A program made the position numbers and the translations under genes. DNA of 64,000 bases from contig NZ_JAFFSX010000001.1 of assembly GCF_017948485.1 (NCBI RefSeq), positions 248,001-312,000 on the forward strand, read 5' to 3'. Of the stretch, positions 8,746 through 16,918 are shown in pieces (positions within the stretch are counted from its first letter, which is position 1; each line of letters begins with the position of its first letter). The notes under the pieces were generated by a model. It was not told the DNA's origin. It did not search any database and was given only the letters and a program-made list of their open reading frames with translations. Origin of the DNA: Streptomyces sp. GESEQ-35. GTDB taxonomy: Bacteria > Actinomycetota > Actinomycetes > Streptomycetales > Streptomycetaceae.

Positions 8746-9061
8746 TTGGTGGTGATCGCTCACTCTTCGGCGACATGGTCGACACCGTCGACCGCTACCT
8801 CGCCGAGGCACTGGCCGAGGAGGATGCCTGACTGGGACTGACGCGCTGTGTGGAGCGGGTCTGCGAAGTCCAGTCCTTCGACCGCTGCCTGTGTGAGGTC
8901 ATGCGGGGGGCATGATCCGCACCGACACAGGTCCCTCCGACTTCCCGGTCCTGCAGTTGATGACCGCCGCGGTCAGCGAGTTTGACGCGGGATCCGACAC
9001 CTGGCGCCACTACCTCGCCAGGAGTCCTCGCTAGGCACCGGCACACGTCGCCTTCCCGTCG
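8746..9061. other. Decayed region without an intact gene
   Basis: Short frames only. The plus strand reads DMVDTVDRYLAEALAEEDA to a stop near 8831 and a 40-residue frame from 8912 to 9033; neither is recognised. The region joins the two gene fragments that follow. Confidence 0.45.
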
Positions 9062-9141
9062 GGCAAGTAGCAGGAATCCTCCGGCGGTGCCGCCGTCGCA
9101 GACGCGATGGTCGAAAGTGATGGAGAGCTGCGTGATCTTGC
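9062..9141 (-). pseudogene. Fragment of a 2-oxoacid dehydrogenase E2 acyltransferase
   Basis: The minus strand reads KITQLSITFDHRVCDGGTAG followed by GFLLLA. This matches the C-terminal catalytic end of dihydrolipoamide acyltransferases, with the active-site His and Asp in DHRVCDGG. Only about 27 residues are recognisable, with no start and no lipoyl domain nearby, so it is a relic. Confidence 0.5.
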
Positions 9142-9280
9142 CGACCTCGCGCATGCCGGATGGCCGCCGTCCGACTGGAGGCGCGTCATGCTCGACCGGC
9201 GCCGCAACACCGCCGTGGCCTGCGACGCCTGTCATAACCGCATCCAGGCGGCACAAGTGGCCAGATCGTTCACGTCGTGA
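9142..9280 (+). pseudogene. Possible C-terminal HNH fragment of a group II intron maturase
   Basis: The plus strand reads WPPSDWRRVMLDRRRNTAVA then CDACHNRIQAAQVARSFTS and a stop at 9278-9280. The basic stretch followed by a C-x-x-CH-x-x-I pattern is how many group II intron reverse transcriptases end (HNH domain). Only the tail is present. The assignment rests on this short match and is tentative. Confidence 0.35.
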
Positions 9281-9488
9281 TCACGGGAGAGCCGGATGAC
9301 CAGACGTTCTCCAGACCTGGACCTATGGATCCTTCGTGCTCAAACGAGCGGCGGGCGTTGAGCGGTCGGCATCGGAGTACGGTGGCGGTACCGAGCGCAC
9401 CTCGCACGCCGTCATCCGTTTCGGCGTCGCCCTCGGGGAACGGCAATGCCGGAGCGTATCGCGTCCGGTCGGAAATGAGCCGCCCCAC

Positions 9489-10661
9489 ATGAGCCTGATG
9501 AGTCTCGGAGTACTCGCCTCCTGCCGCAAGGAGAACGAGTTCCGGCTGCCGCTGCACCCCCGCCACCTCGACCGGATCGCCCCGGACATACGGGAGCGGA
9601 TCTTCCTCGAACAGGGCTACGGCCGACGGTTCGGCGTCGCCGACGACGCGCTGCGACCACTCGTGGCCGGCCTGCACTCCCGCGAGCGACTCCTCGCCGA
9701 GTGCGACATCCTGCTGCTGCCCAAACCGATGCACGACGACGTCGCCGAAATGCGCGAGGGCCAGGTGCTGTGGGGATGGCCGCACTGCGTACAGGACGAG
9801 AAGATGACTCAGCTCGGCATCGACCGACGGCTGACCCTCATCGCCTGGGAAGCCATGAACCACTGGACGTCCACGGGCGCCTTCAGCGTCCATGTGTTCC
9901 ACAAGAACAATGAGCTCGCCGGCTACTGCTCGGTGCTGCACGCCCTACAGCTCGGCGGGCTGACCGGCAGCTACGGTCGGCGCCTGCGCGCGGCGGTCAT
10001 CAGCTTCGGCGCCACGGCACGCGGAGCGGTCACGGGCCTGGGCGCCATGGGGGTCACCGACGTCACGGTGCTCACCCAACGCGCCGCCGCGGCGGTGGCC
10101 TCGCCGATGCCCTCGGTCGTGATGGCCCACTTCGAGGAACAGGAGGACGATCCGACGCGCCTGCGGGCCATCACCGCAGCCGGTTCCATGCCGTTGGCGG
10201 AGTACCTGGCCGGGTTCGACATCATCGTCAACTGCGTCCTTCAGGACACCGACGCGCCGCTCATGTTCGTCACCGACGAGGAACTCGCCCTGTTCCGGCC
10301 GGGCACCTTCTTCATCGACGTTTCCTGCGACGAAGGCATGGGCTTCGGGTGGGCCCGCCCGACCACCTTCGGTGAGCCCATGCCCGCGGTGGGGTCGGGC
10401 TGCCACTACTACGCGGTGGATCACAGCCCGTCGCATCTGTGGAACTCCGCCACCTGGGAAATCAGCGAGGCGCTGCTTCCCTACCTGCGCAAGGTCATGA
10501 ACGGCCCCGCGGCATGGGACACCGACGTCACGGTCAGAAAGGCCATCGAGATCCGCGACGGCGTCGTCCAGAACCCGAAGATCCTCTCCTTCCAGCACAG
10601 GTCAGGTGCCTACCCTCACACTCCCGAGGTCCCGACGACTCCGCTGAGCTCAGCGGTCTAG
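9489..10661 (+). CDS. N5-(carboxyethyl)ornithine synthase-like enzyme (alanine dehydrogenase/PNT family)
   Basis: A 390-residue cytoplasmic NAD(P)-dependent enzyme of the alanine dehydrogenase/transhydrogenase family, most like N5-(carboxyethyl)ornithine synthases, which reductively condense pyruvate with the side-chain amine of ornithine or lysine. The N-terminal substrate domain starts LGVLASCRKENEFRLPLHP, with the conserved Lys and Arg, and continues with DILLLPKPMHDD and VLWGWPHCVQD. The Rossmann part holds AAVISFGATARGAV and TVLTQR. FFIDVSCDEGMGF and YYAVDHSPSHLWNSATWEIS are family blocks near the active site. The ATG at 9489 is chosen because homology begins there; no strong ribosome site is seen. 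It stands alone between relics and a leftward operon. The role (opine-like amino acid or modified arginine/ornithine) is inferred from family only. Confidence 0.75.
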   Translation: MSLMSLGVLASCRKENEFRLPLHPRHLDRIAPDIRERIFLEQGYGRRFGVADDALRPLVAGLHSRERLLAECDILLLPKPMHDDVAEMREGQVLWGWPHCVQDEKMTQLGIDRRLTLIAWEAMNHWTSTGAFSVHVFHKNNELAGYCSVLHALQLGGLTGSYGRRLRAAVISFGATARGAVTGLGAMGVTDVTVLTQRAAAAVASPMPSVVMAHFEEQEDDPTRLRAITAAGSMPLAEYLAGFDIIVNCVLQDTDAPLMFVTDEELALFRPGTFFIDVSCDEGMGFGWARPTTFGEPMPAVGSGCHYYAVDHSPSHLWNSATWEISEALLPYLRKVMNGPAAWDTDVTVRKAIEIRDGVVQNPKILSFQHRSGAYPHTPEVPTTPLSSAV

Positions 10662-10798
10662 TACGCCGGCGCGTTGAGTCCCCGGAAGTGTGCCATCACC
10701 CCGCTTGGTCTTGTTCGTAGCACGGCCTCGTCCACGACGAGGACGCCGGACCGCACGTAGGTGCCGAGCTTGTTGAGGCGCCCTCCGTTGCGCTGCGT

Positions 10799-11569
10799 TC
10801 AGAGTTGGGTCTGGCCGCCGTTGACCTCGTAGACGGAGCCGGTGACGAAGGCGGCATCGTCGGAGAGCAGGAAGCTCACCACGCTTGCGACCTCATCGAC
10901 CTGGCCCACGCGGCCCATCGCGGTTTTCGCGGCGATGGAGGCGCGAACCTCCGGCGGGAGTGCCAGTGCCGATGGGGCGTCGATCGGACCGGGTGCGACG
11001 GCGTTGATGCGGATACCGCGCTTGGCGTATTCGACGGCGGCCGAGCGGGTGAGTCCGATGATGCCGTGTTTGGAGGCCGAGTATGCGGCCCGTCCGGCGT
11101 GGGCCATCACTCCGGCGGTGGAGGCCATGTTGAGGATGGTCCCACCGCCGGCGTCGAGCATGTGGGCGATCTCGGCTTTCATGCTGTGGAAGACGCCGGT
11201 CAGGTTGATGCCGATGACGTCGTTCCAGTCGTCGAGAGCGATGTCATGGACCTCGACCAGGCCGGGCGTGATGCCGGCGTTGTTGAAGGCGAGGTCGAGG
11301 GCGCCGTAGGTCGTGACGGTGAAAGCGACCAGCTTCTCGGTGTCGTCGAACGACATGACGTCTGCGGCGAACGCGGAAGCGAGGTGGCCAGCGGCGCGGA
11401 GTTCCGCGGCGACGCGTTCGGCGGACGCTGCGTCGCGGTCGGCGACGACGATGCGCGCGCCGTCCGCGGCGAGTCGTCTGGCGGCCGCTTCGCCGAGGCC
11501 CGATCCGGCGCCGGTGACGAGTCCGACCTTCCCGGTCTTGTCGTGCTTGTCGCGGGTGCCGGGGGTCAT
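10799..11569 (-). CDS. Short-chain dehydrogenase/reductase (3-oxoacyl-ACP reductase type)
   Basis: A 256-residue classical SDR, cytoplasmic, NAD(P)-dependent. Cofactor motif TGAGSGLG, NNAG, catalytic Ser in ILNMASTAG and Tyr/Lys in YSASKHG are all present. VNAVAPGPIDAP and the C-terminal VTGSVYEVNGG are typical. VADRD after strand 2 suggests NAD preference. The start codon overlaps the stop of the upstream VOC gene (ATGA, 11566-11569), so the two are translationally coupled in a leftward operon with two more SDR genes. Substrate unknown. Confidence 0.9.
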   Translation of the reverse strand: MTPGTRDKHDKTGKVGLVTGAGSGLGEAAARRLAADGARIVVADRDAASAERVAAELRAAGHLASAFAADVMSFDDTEKLVAFTVTTYGALDLAFNNAGITPGLVEVHDIALDDWNDVIGINLTGVFHSMKAEIAHMLDAGGGTILNMASTAGVMAHAGRAAYSASKHGIIGLTRSAAVEYAKRGIRINAVAPGPIDAPSALALPPEVRASIAAKTAMGRVGQVDEVASVVSFLLSDDAAFVTGSVYEVNGGQTQL

Positions 11570-12315
11570 GTGACGGCCTCCTCGGTGGTGAGCTGGACGA
11601 GTGTGAAGATGGCGCCTGCAGGGTCGAGGAAGACCGCGATCGTGCCGATCTCGATCGGCGTGGGCGGCATGAGCTGGGTGCCGTCGTGTTCGGTGGCGAC
11701 CGTCGCGGCGGCCTCGATGTCGTCTACGGCGAAGTAGACGTCCCAGTACGCGGGGGTCTCGGCCTGCATGGCCGGCGGCCGTGGCAGGAGCCCGGAGAAG
11801 GATCTGCCGTGCGTCTGCCACTCGCGGCGGCCGAGGGGACCCCTCGGCTCCGTGAGCTCCCATCCGAAGGTCCCACGGTAGAACGCCGCGGATGTGTCGA
11901 CGTCGTCGGTGATCAGTTCGCCCCATGCGAGGGTGCCGTGAGCGGGTCGCTCGCGGTGCCGTGTGGTGGGCGCGCGGAGTGCGAACCGTGTTCCGTTGGG
12001 GTCGCTCACGACCGCAGTTTCGGCCGTGGCTCCTTTGGCCGGGGGCAGCACCGCGCCGTCGGCCTTGGAGACGGCGGTCAGCGCGGTGTCGAGGTCGTCG
12101 ACGTCGAAGTGGATCAGCCATCCGGGAGTGACGTCGACGATGGCGGCTATGTCGGCAACCGGCGTGCCCGCGGCGGATGCGATCAGTTGACCGTCGGTCT
12201 CCGTCAGGGCCCAGCCCAGCACGGCCCTGTAGAAGGAAGCGACGGTGTGCGGGTCGGCCGAGCCGAGGCTTGCCCATCTGGGCCCGACCGTGGTCTGGGA
12301 CGCATCGTCAGTCAT
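11566..12315 (-). CDS. Two-domain VOC (glyoxalase/bleomycin-resistance fold) protein
   Basis: A 249-residue protein with two vicinal-oxygen-chelate modules. The first runs from WASLGSADPHTVASFYRAVL (F-Y-x-x-x-L-G-W motif) to FALRAP. The second starts at WGELITDDVDTSAAFYRGTF and ends at AVFLDPAGAIFTLVQ. Paired modules of this kind form one metal site in lyases, dioxygenases and resistance proteins; no metal ligand set is complete enough to name the reaction. The start ATG at 12315 has GGAG 7 bases before it. A GTG at 12369 overlaps the preceding stop and is an alternative. The gene sits between two SDR genes in the same operon. Confidence 0.8.
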   Translation of the reverse strand: MTDDASQTTVGPRWASLGSADPHTVASFYRAVLGWALTETDGQLIASAAGTPVADIAAIVDVTPGWLIHFDVDDLDTALTAVSKADGAVLPPAKGATAETAVVSDPNGTRFALRAPTTRHRERPAHGTLAWGELITDDVDTSAAFYRGTFGWELTEPRGPLGRREWQTHGRSFSGLLPRPPAMQAETPAYWDVYFAVDDIEAAATVATEHDGTQLMPPTPIEIGTIAVFLDPAGAIFTLVQLTTEEAVT

Positions 12316-12365
12316 GGTCATGCTCCGTTCAGTGTGCTGCGGTCCGTGTGGGGCCGTCGGCATGG

Positions 12366-13121
12366 TCACTGGAGTGCACCCCCGCTGATCAGGAGGCTCT
12401 GCCCGCTGACCCAGGCCGCGAGGCCGGAGGCGAGGTACTCGGCGGCGTCCGCAACGTCGTCCACGGTCCCCATCCGGCGGCCGATGCGCCCGGGCTGGGC
12501 GACGAACTGCCGCACCGGGTGGTCCGGGTCCGGCTCGGTGAACACGCCCGCGCCCTCGATCGCCGTGGGAAGGATCGAGTTGACGGTGACCCCTCGGTCA
12601 GCAAGCTCCTGCGCCAGGACCTGTACGGCGTAGCGCGGTGCTGTCTTGCTCGACCCGTACAGTCCTTCGCCCCGGACCGGCACGGTCGTCGTGCTCGAAC
12701 CGACGTAGATGATGCGACCGCCATCCACGACGTACCGCGCTGCCGCCTGGAGGGTGAAGAAGGTGCCCTTGGTGTTGATGGCGAAGAGACGATCGAACTG
12801 CTCCTCGGTGATGTCGAGGAAATCAATGCCGATGAGCTCGACGCCCGCGTTGGCGACAGCCATGTCGATCTGTCCGAAACGCTCGGTGGCCTCGGTAAAG
12901 AGGCGCTGGATGTCGGGGACGACGGACATGTCGGCCTGTACGGCGATCGCATCCGCGCCCAGATGCCCGATCTCCGCGACCGTGGCGTCGGCTTCCTTCG
13001 CGCTGGAGGCGTAGTTGACCACGATGTTCGCGCCGAGGCGTGCGTAGCGCAGGGCGATCGCCTTGCCGATACCTCGGGCGGAGCCCGTGACCACGGCCGT
13101 CTTCCCGGTCAGATCACGCAT
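12366..13121 (-). CDS. Short-chain dehydrogenase/reductase
   Basis: A 251-residue SDR with TGSARGIG (cofactor), NAG in AVANAGVELIG, Ser in IYVGSSTT and Tyr/Lys in YGSSKTA; the C-terminus is WVSGQSLLISGGALQ. The 3-oxoacyl-reductase-like VVNYASSAKEAD after strand 2 points to NADP use. It is the second gene of the leftward operon, between the frameshifted SDR (30 bases upstream) and the VOC gene (50 bases downstream). Substrate unknown. Confidence 0.88.
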   Translation of the reverse strand: MRDLTGKTAVVTGSARGIGKAIALRYARLGANIVVNYASSAKEADATVAEIGHLGADAIAVQADMSVVPDIQRLFTEATERFGQIDMAVANAGVELIGIDFLDITEEQFDRLFAINTKGTFFTLQAAARYVVDGGRIIYVGSSTTTVPVRGEGLYGSSKTAPRYAVQVLAQELADRGVTVNSILPTAIEGAGVFTEPDPDHPVRQFVAQPGRIGRRMGTVDDVADAAEYLASGLAAWVSGQSLLISGGALQ

Positions 13122-13150
13122 CGGAATCGTTGCCCCTGCCGGTCTGCCGT

Positions 13151-13913
13151 TCACAGGCTCTGTCCGCCGGAGATCTCGATGCGCTGCGCGGTGACCCACC
13201 GGTTCGCATCCGAGAGAAGTGCGGTCACCGCGCCCGCGATGTCGTCGGGTTCGCCCACGCGTCCCAGCGCGACCTGGCGAGGTGAGGTAGTTGCGGACCT
13301 GTTCCTCGTGCATCATTCCGCCGCCGAAGTCGGTTGCGGTCGCTCCGGGCGCGACGGTGTTCACGCGGATGCCGCGGCTGCCGAGCTCCTTGGCCTGGTA
13401 GCGGGTGAGGACCTCGACCGCGCCCTTCACCGCGCCGTAGGCGGAATGCCCCGGGACGGCGAAACGGGTCAGACCGCTGGAGACGTTCACGATCGCGCCG
13501 CCGTCGGCAAGCGCCGGCAGCAGGGTCTGCGTCAGGAAGAACACGCCCTTGAGGTGTACGTCCACCAGATCGTCGAAGTCCTTCTCGGTCGTCTCGGCGA
13601 ACGGGGCGGTCAGGTCGGTGCCGGCGTTGTTGACGAGGAAGTCGAACGTGGTCGTGCCCCAGCGCGCCTGGAGCTCGGCGCCGAGCTGCTCCGCGAAGTC
13701 CGCGAAGGTGCTCACGACGCTGGTGTCGAGCCGCAGCGCGACGGAGGAACGTCCCTGATCCGTGACAGCGGACACGACCTCCTCGGCCTCGTCCCGGTTG
13801 CTTCGATAGGTCACCACGACATCGACGCCTGCCCTGGCGAGGTGCAGTGCGTATGCGCGTCCGAGACCTCGGTTGGCTCCGGTGATGACGGCGATCTTCT
13901 GGGTGGCACTCAC
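13151..13913 (-). pseudogene. Short-chain dehydrogenase, frameshifted near its C-terminus
   Basis: Starts at GTG 13913 behind AAGGAG and reads a good SDR: TGANRGLG, NNAG, VNVSSGL and YGAVKGA (Tyr/Lys). After EEQVRNYLTS (about 13275) the frame is lost. One base later another frame resumes QVALGRVGEPDD and ends with IEISGGQSL at the stop 13151-13153. The catalytic residues lie upstream of the break, but the C-terminal dimer region is destroyed unless the extra base is a sequencing error. First gene of the SDR/VOC operon. Confidence 0.75.
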
Positions 13914-14014
13914 GATGACTCCTTGGTCACTGGTCGCTCGGGAGGGTTCGAGGTGCTGTTGTCGAACCCGATGACCAGTTGACGCGCGATCCGAGAAGCC
14001 ATCCAGTGCCTGCT

Positions 14015-14074
14015 TATCCACTGTCCGGCGGTCCCAGGCTGGGGCGCAAGCCTGGGATTGGCAGACAGTGGATA
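14015..14074. promoter_or_regulatory. Nested coaxial palindrome in the divergent SDR/XRE promoter
   Basis: The outer arms TATCCACTGTC (14015-14025) and GACAGTGGATA (14064-14074) are perfect inverted repeats. The inner arms CCCAGGCT (14033-14040) and AGCCTGGG (14049-14056) are also perfect. Both pairs share the same centre (14044/14045), with 7-base gaps on each side. Probable operator for the divergent XRE regulator, inferred from position. Confidence 0.6.
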
Positions 14075-14103
14075 GCCGTATCCGGGTGAGGCACAGTGTC
14101 GAT

Positions 14104-14964
14104 ATGGATCAGAGTGGCCTGGCGACATTTCTCCGTAAGCGTCGAGAGGCGCTGCAACCCGACGACGTCGGCGTTCCTCCAGGGCAGCGCCGACGCACGC
14201 CGGGGCTACGACGCGAAGAAGTGGCCGCGCTGTGTGGCATGTCGACGGACTACTACAGCCGTCTCGAACGCGGCCGCGGACCGCAGCCATCGGAGCAGAT
14301 GATCACCGCGATCGCCCGTGGGCTCCGGCTCACCCTCGCCGAACGCGACCACCTCTTCGTCCTCGCCGGCCACAACGCACCGGCCCGCACCACACGCGAC
14401 GACCACGTGAACGCCGGCATGATGCGCATCCTCGATCGCCTTGGCGACACCCCCGCGCAGGTCGTCACCGGCACCGGCGAGACGATCGTCCAGACCCCGC
14501 TGGCAGTGGCCCTGCTCGGCGACCAGACACGATTCACCGGGCTCGCGCGAAGCATCATCCACCGCTGGTTCACCGACCCGAACGAACGCACGAACTACGC
14601 GCCCGACGATCACCCTACGCACAGCCGGGTCTATGTGGCCCAGCTCCGCACGGTCGCCTCCCGCGAAGGCCACGGCTCACACGCCGCCACGCTCGCCGAC
14701 CGTCTTTGCGCGGAGAGCTCCGAGTTCGCGGAACTGTGGGCCCAGCACGAAGTCGGTATCTCCTACACCAACCGCAAAAGAATTCTGCACCCGCAGGTCG
14801 GAATGATCTCCCTGCACTGCCAGACACTCGTCGACCCGGACCAGGCCCAATCGCTGCTGGTGTTCACAGCGATCCCCGGCACGGAAGACCACGACAAGCT
14901 CCGACTGCTCTCGGTCATCGGAAGCCAGCGGCTCGACGCGCATACCACGGCAGCCTCCGACTGA
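14104..14964 (+). CDS. XRE-family regulator with MmyB-like ligand-binding domain
   Basis: A 286-residue transcription factor. The N-terminal helix-turn-helix starts FLRKRREALQPDDVGVP and runs through RRTPGLRREEVAALCGMSTD to YYSRLERGRGPQPSEQ. The rest is the MmyB-like C-terminal sensor domain common in Streptomyces, which in related proteins binds a small hydrophobic ligand. The ATG at 14104 is used; an in-frame ATG at 14068 lies inside the palindrome and is less likely. Divergent from the SDR/VOC operon, which it probably represses. Confidence 0.85.
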   Translation: MDQSGLATFLRKRREALQPDDVGVPPGQRRRTPGLRREEVAALCGMSTDYYSRLERGRGPQPSEQMITAIARGLRLTLAERDHLFVLAGHNAPARTTRDDHVNAGMMRILDRLGDTPAQVVTGTGETIVQTPLAVALLGDQTRFTGLARSIIHRWFTDPNERTNYAPDDHPTHSRVYVAQLRTVASREGHGSHAATLADRLCAESSEFAELWAQHEVGISYTNRKRILHPQVGMISLHCQTLVDPDQAQSLLVFTAIPGTEDHDKLRLLSVIGSQRLDAHTTAASD

Positions 14965-15031
14965 GGACTACGTGTCCCCAGCCCGCACCCGCGACAGCAT
15001 CGGTGGCGCGGCACTGCCCGTGCCGGTTCCC

Positions 15032-15814
15032 TCACGTCCCCGCGGGCGGGGCGATTTCGATGGATACTCCGCGGGCCTCGAAGGCACGGATCTGCGCGTC
15101 GGGAGCCGATGCGTCGGTGACCAGGGTCCACCCGTCCCCGAGCCTCGCCCACGCGTGAAACGGCGCACGCCCCAACTTGGCGCCGTGCGCCAGCACGTAG
15201 ACCCGGTCGGCGCGGCGTGACATCAGCTCCTTGAGGCGGGTCTGGCGCAGGTCCGCCTCGCAGATGCCGCGGTCGACGGTGACGCCGTCGGCGCCGAGGA
15301 AGACCCGGTCGAAGGACATGTGCTCGAGCGCGGCCTCCGTGAGCGGGCCGACGAAGCCCTGGCTGAGCGGGCGGAGCGTGCCACCGAGGCACTCGACGTG
15401 CACTCCCTCCGCGTCCGCCAGGGCATGCAGGGCGGTCAGGCCCGTAGTCGCGACCGTCAGTTCCTTTGCGCCGCGCAGCTCGTGGGCCAGCGCGCCCACC
15501 GTCGTACCGGCGTCGAGGAGCAGCGTCTCACCCGGCTCGACCTGCCGCGCCGCCCACTGCGCGATGGCCCGCTTCTCCTCGTACGCCTCGCCGGTACGCT
15601 GCCGCAGCGACGCCTCGGGGTGCGCGGACAGCGCCATCGCGCCACCGTAGGTGCGTGCGAGGCGGCCCTCCGTGGTGAGACGGGCGAGGTCGCGGCGGAT
15701 GGTTGAGGGGGTGACGTCGAAGAGCGCTGAGAGTTCCTCGACGCTGGCGAGGCCGGTGGTGGTCGCGAGGTGGACGATGCGGTCGCGTCGTGCCTGGGAG
15801 GTGGTCGGCGGCAT
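15032..15814 (-). CDS. DeoR-family repressor of the sugar-acid cluster
   Basis: A 260-residue DeoR/GlpR regulator. The winged helix comes first (RRDRIVHLATTTGLASVEEL, then FDVTPSTIRRDLARLTTEGR). The C-terminal phosphosugar-sensing domain follows, with LLLDAGTTVGALAHEL, VTVDRGICEADLRQTRLKEL and VLAHGAKLGRAPFHAW; the Lys and Asp residues there bind a sugar-phosphate effector. The ATG at 15814 has GAGGA 8 bases upstream. It is the last gene of a leftward operon with the kinase and dehydrogenase, so a phosphorylated intermediate is the likely inducer. Confidence 0.88.
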   Translation of the reverse strand: MPPTTSQARRDRIVHLATTTGLASVEELSALFDVTPSTIRRDLARLTTEGRLARTYGGAMALSAHPEASLRQRTGEAYEEKRAIAQWAARQVEPGETLLLDAGTTVGALAHELRGAKELTVATTGLTALHALADAEGVHVECLGGTLRPLSQGFVGPLTEAALEHMSFDRVFLGADGVTVDRGICEADLRQTRLKELMSRRADRVYVLAHGAKLGRAPFHAWARLGDGWTLVTDASAPDAQIRAFEARGVSIEIAPPAGT

Positions 15815-15866
15815 CTGCGTAAGTCCTCTACGGTGCGGTGGTAACGGCGGTGCAGGGGACGGCGGT

Positions 15867-16880
15867 TCAGGCCACCGGGGCGGCCGGCACCGTGGCCATC
15901 TCGGCTGCCCGGCGCAGCGCCTCGACCATGCTACCGGCCTCCGCCGTGCCCGTTCCGGCGATGTCGAACGCGGTGCCGTGGTCGACGGAGGTGCGGATGA
16001 CGGGCAGTCCCACAGTGAGGTTGACACCCGCCTCGATGCCCAGAACCTTGACCGGGCCGTGGCCCTGGTCGTGGTACATCGCCACGATCAGGTCGTAGTC
16101 ACCGCGTGAGGCGAGGAAGAAGGCGGTGTCGGCGGGGAGCGGACCCCGGGCGTCGACGCCCTCGACGCGCAGCTTCTCCAGGGCCGGGACGATCTTCTCC
16201 TCTTCCTCGCCGTAGCCGAACAGTCCGTTCTCGCCCGCGTGCGGGTTGATGCCGCAGACACCGATGACGGGGTTCGGGGTGCCCGCGCGGACCATCGCCT
16301 CGTGGCCACGGCGCACGGTGCGCTCGACGAGGCCCGGCTCGATGCGGTTGACGGCGTCGATCAGGCCGATGTGCGTGGTGACGTGGATGACCTTCACCTT
16401 CTCGGTGGAGAGCATCATCGAGACCTCCTCGGTCCCGGTCAGGTGGGCGAGGAGTTCGGTGTGGCCTGGGTAGATGTGGCCCGCGGCGTGCAGGGCCTCC
16501 TTGTTGAGCGGTGCGGTGCAGATCGCGTTCACCTCGCCTGCCACGGCGAGTTGGGCGGCACGCTCGATGTACGCGTACGCGGCGTGGCCCGCGACCGGTG
16601 ACAGCTTGCCCCAGGGCAGGCCGGAGGGGAGCAGGCCGAGGTCGATCACGTTGACGCGGCCGGGTGTGAACTCGGCGTCGCGCGGGTGGTCGACGACGGC
16701 GATCTCGCAGTCGAGGCCGAGGATGCGGGCGGCCTCCCGCAGCCGCTGCGCGTCGCCGATGACGACGGGGCGGCAGCGGGTCAGGACCGCGTCGTCGAGC
16801 AGGGCCGCGACGACGACCTCGGGGCCGACACCGGCACCGTCGCCCATGGTGACGGCGATGAGAGGGAGGGGGGTGCTCAT
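15867..16880 (-). CDS. PdxA-family 4-phospho-sugar-acid dehydrogenase (PdxA2 type)
   Basis: A 337-residue NAD-dependent, divalent-metal-dependent dehydrogenase of the PdxA family. The metal-binding histidines are at about residues 170 (VTTHIGL), 214 (INPHAGENG) and 270 (MYHDQGHGPVK), at the spacing seen in PdxA. TMGDGAGVGPE opens the protein. AGGAGT 6 bases before the ATG fixes the start. In pyridoxal synthesis PdxA acts on 4-phosphohydroxythreonine. Next to a DUF1537 kinase and a DeoR regulator it more likely acts as PdxA2, oxidising and decarboxylating a 4-phospho-threonate or -erythronate to dihydroxyacetone phosphate and CO2. Confidence 0.85.
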   Translation of the reverse strand: MSTPLPLIAVTMGDGAGVGPEVVVAALLDDAVLTRCRPVVIGDAQRLREAARILGLDCEIAVVDHPRDAEFTPGRVNVIDLGLLPSGLPWGKLSPVAGHAAYAYIERAAQLAVAGEVNAICTAPLNKEALHAAGHIYPGHTELLAHLTGTEEVSMMLSTEKVKVIHVTTHIGLIDAVNRIEPGLVERTVRRGHEAMVRAGTPNPVIGVCGINPHAGENGLFGYGEEEEKIVPALEKLRVEGVDARGPLPADTAFFLASRGDYDLIVAMYHDQGHGPVKVLGIEAGVNLTVGLPVIRTSVDHGTAFDIAGTGTAEAGSMVEALRRAAEMATVPAAPVA

Positions 16881-16918
16881 GGGAACAACTCCTAGGCGGG
16901 AGGCGGACGGTGACAGGT

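Noticed and set aside
7406..8755. Long plus-strand open frame of about 450 codons over the esterase gene
   Set aside because: It is the antisense of the secreted esterase, whose signal peptide, lipobox and catalytic motifs are clear; the plus frame is Arg/Val/Gly-biased with no family motif.
10662..10798. Minus-strand coding-like stretch (LNKLGTYVRSGVLVVDEAVL) between the synthase-like gene and the SDR operon
   Set aside because: Too short and without a recognised family; left as intergenic.
12177..13982. Plus-strand open frame of 601 codons across the SDR operon
   Set aside because: Antisense shadow in high-GC DNA; all SDR motifs are on the minus strand.
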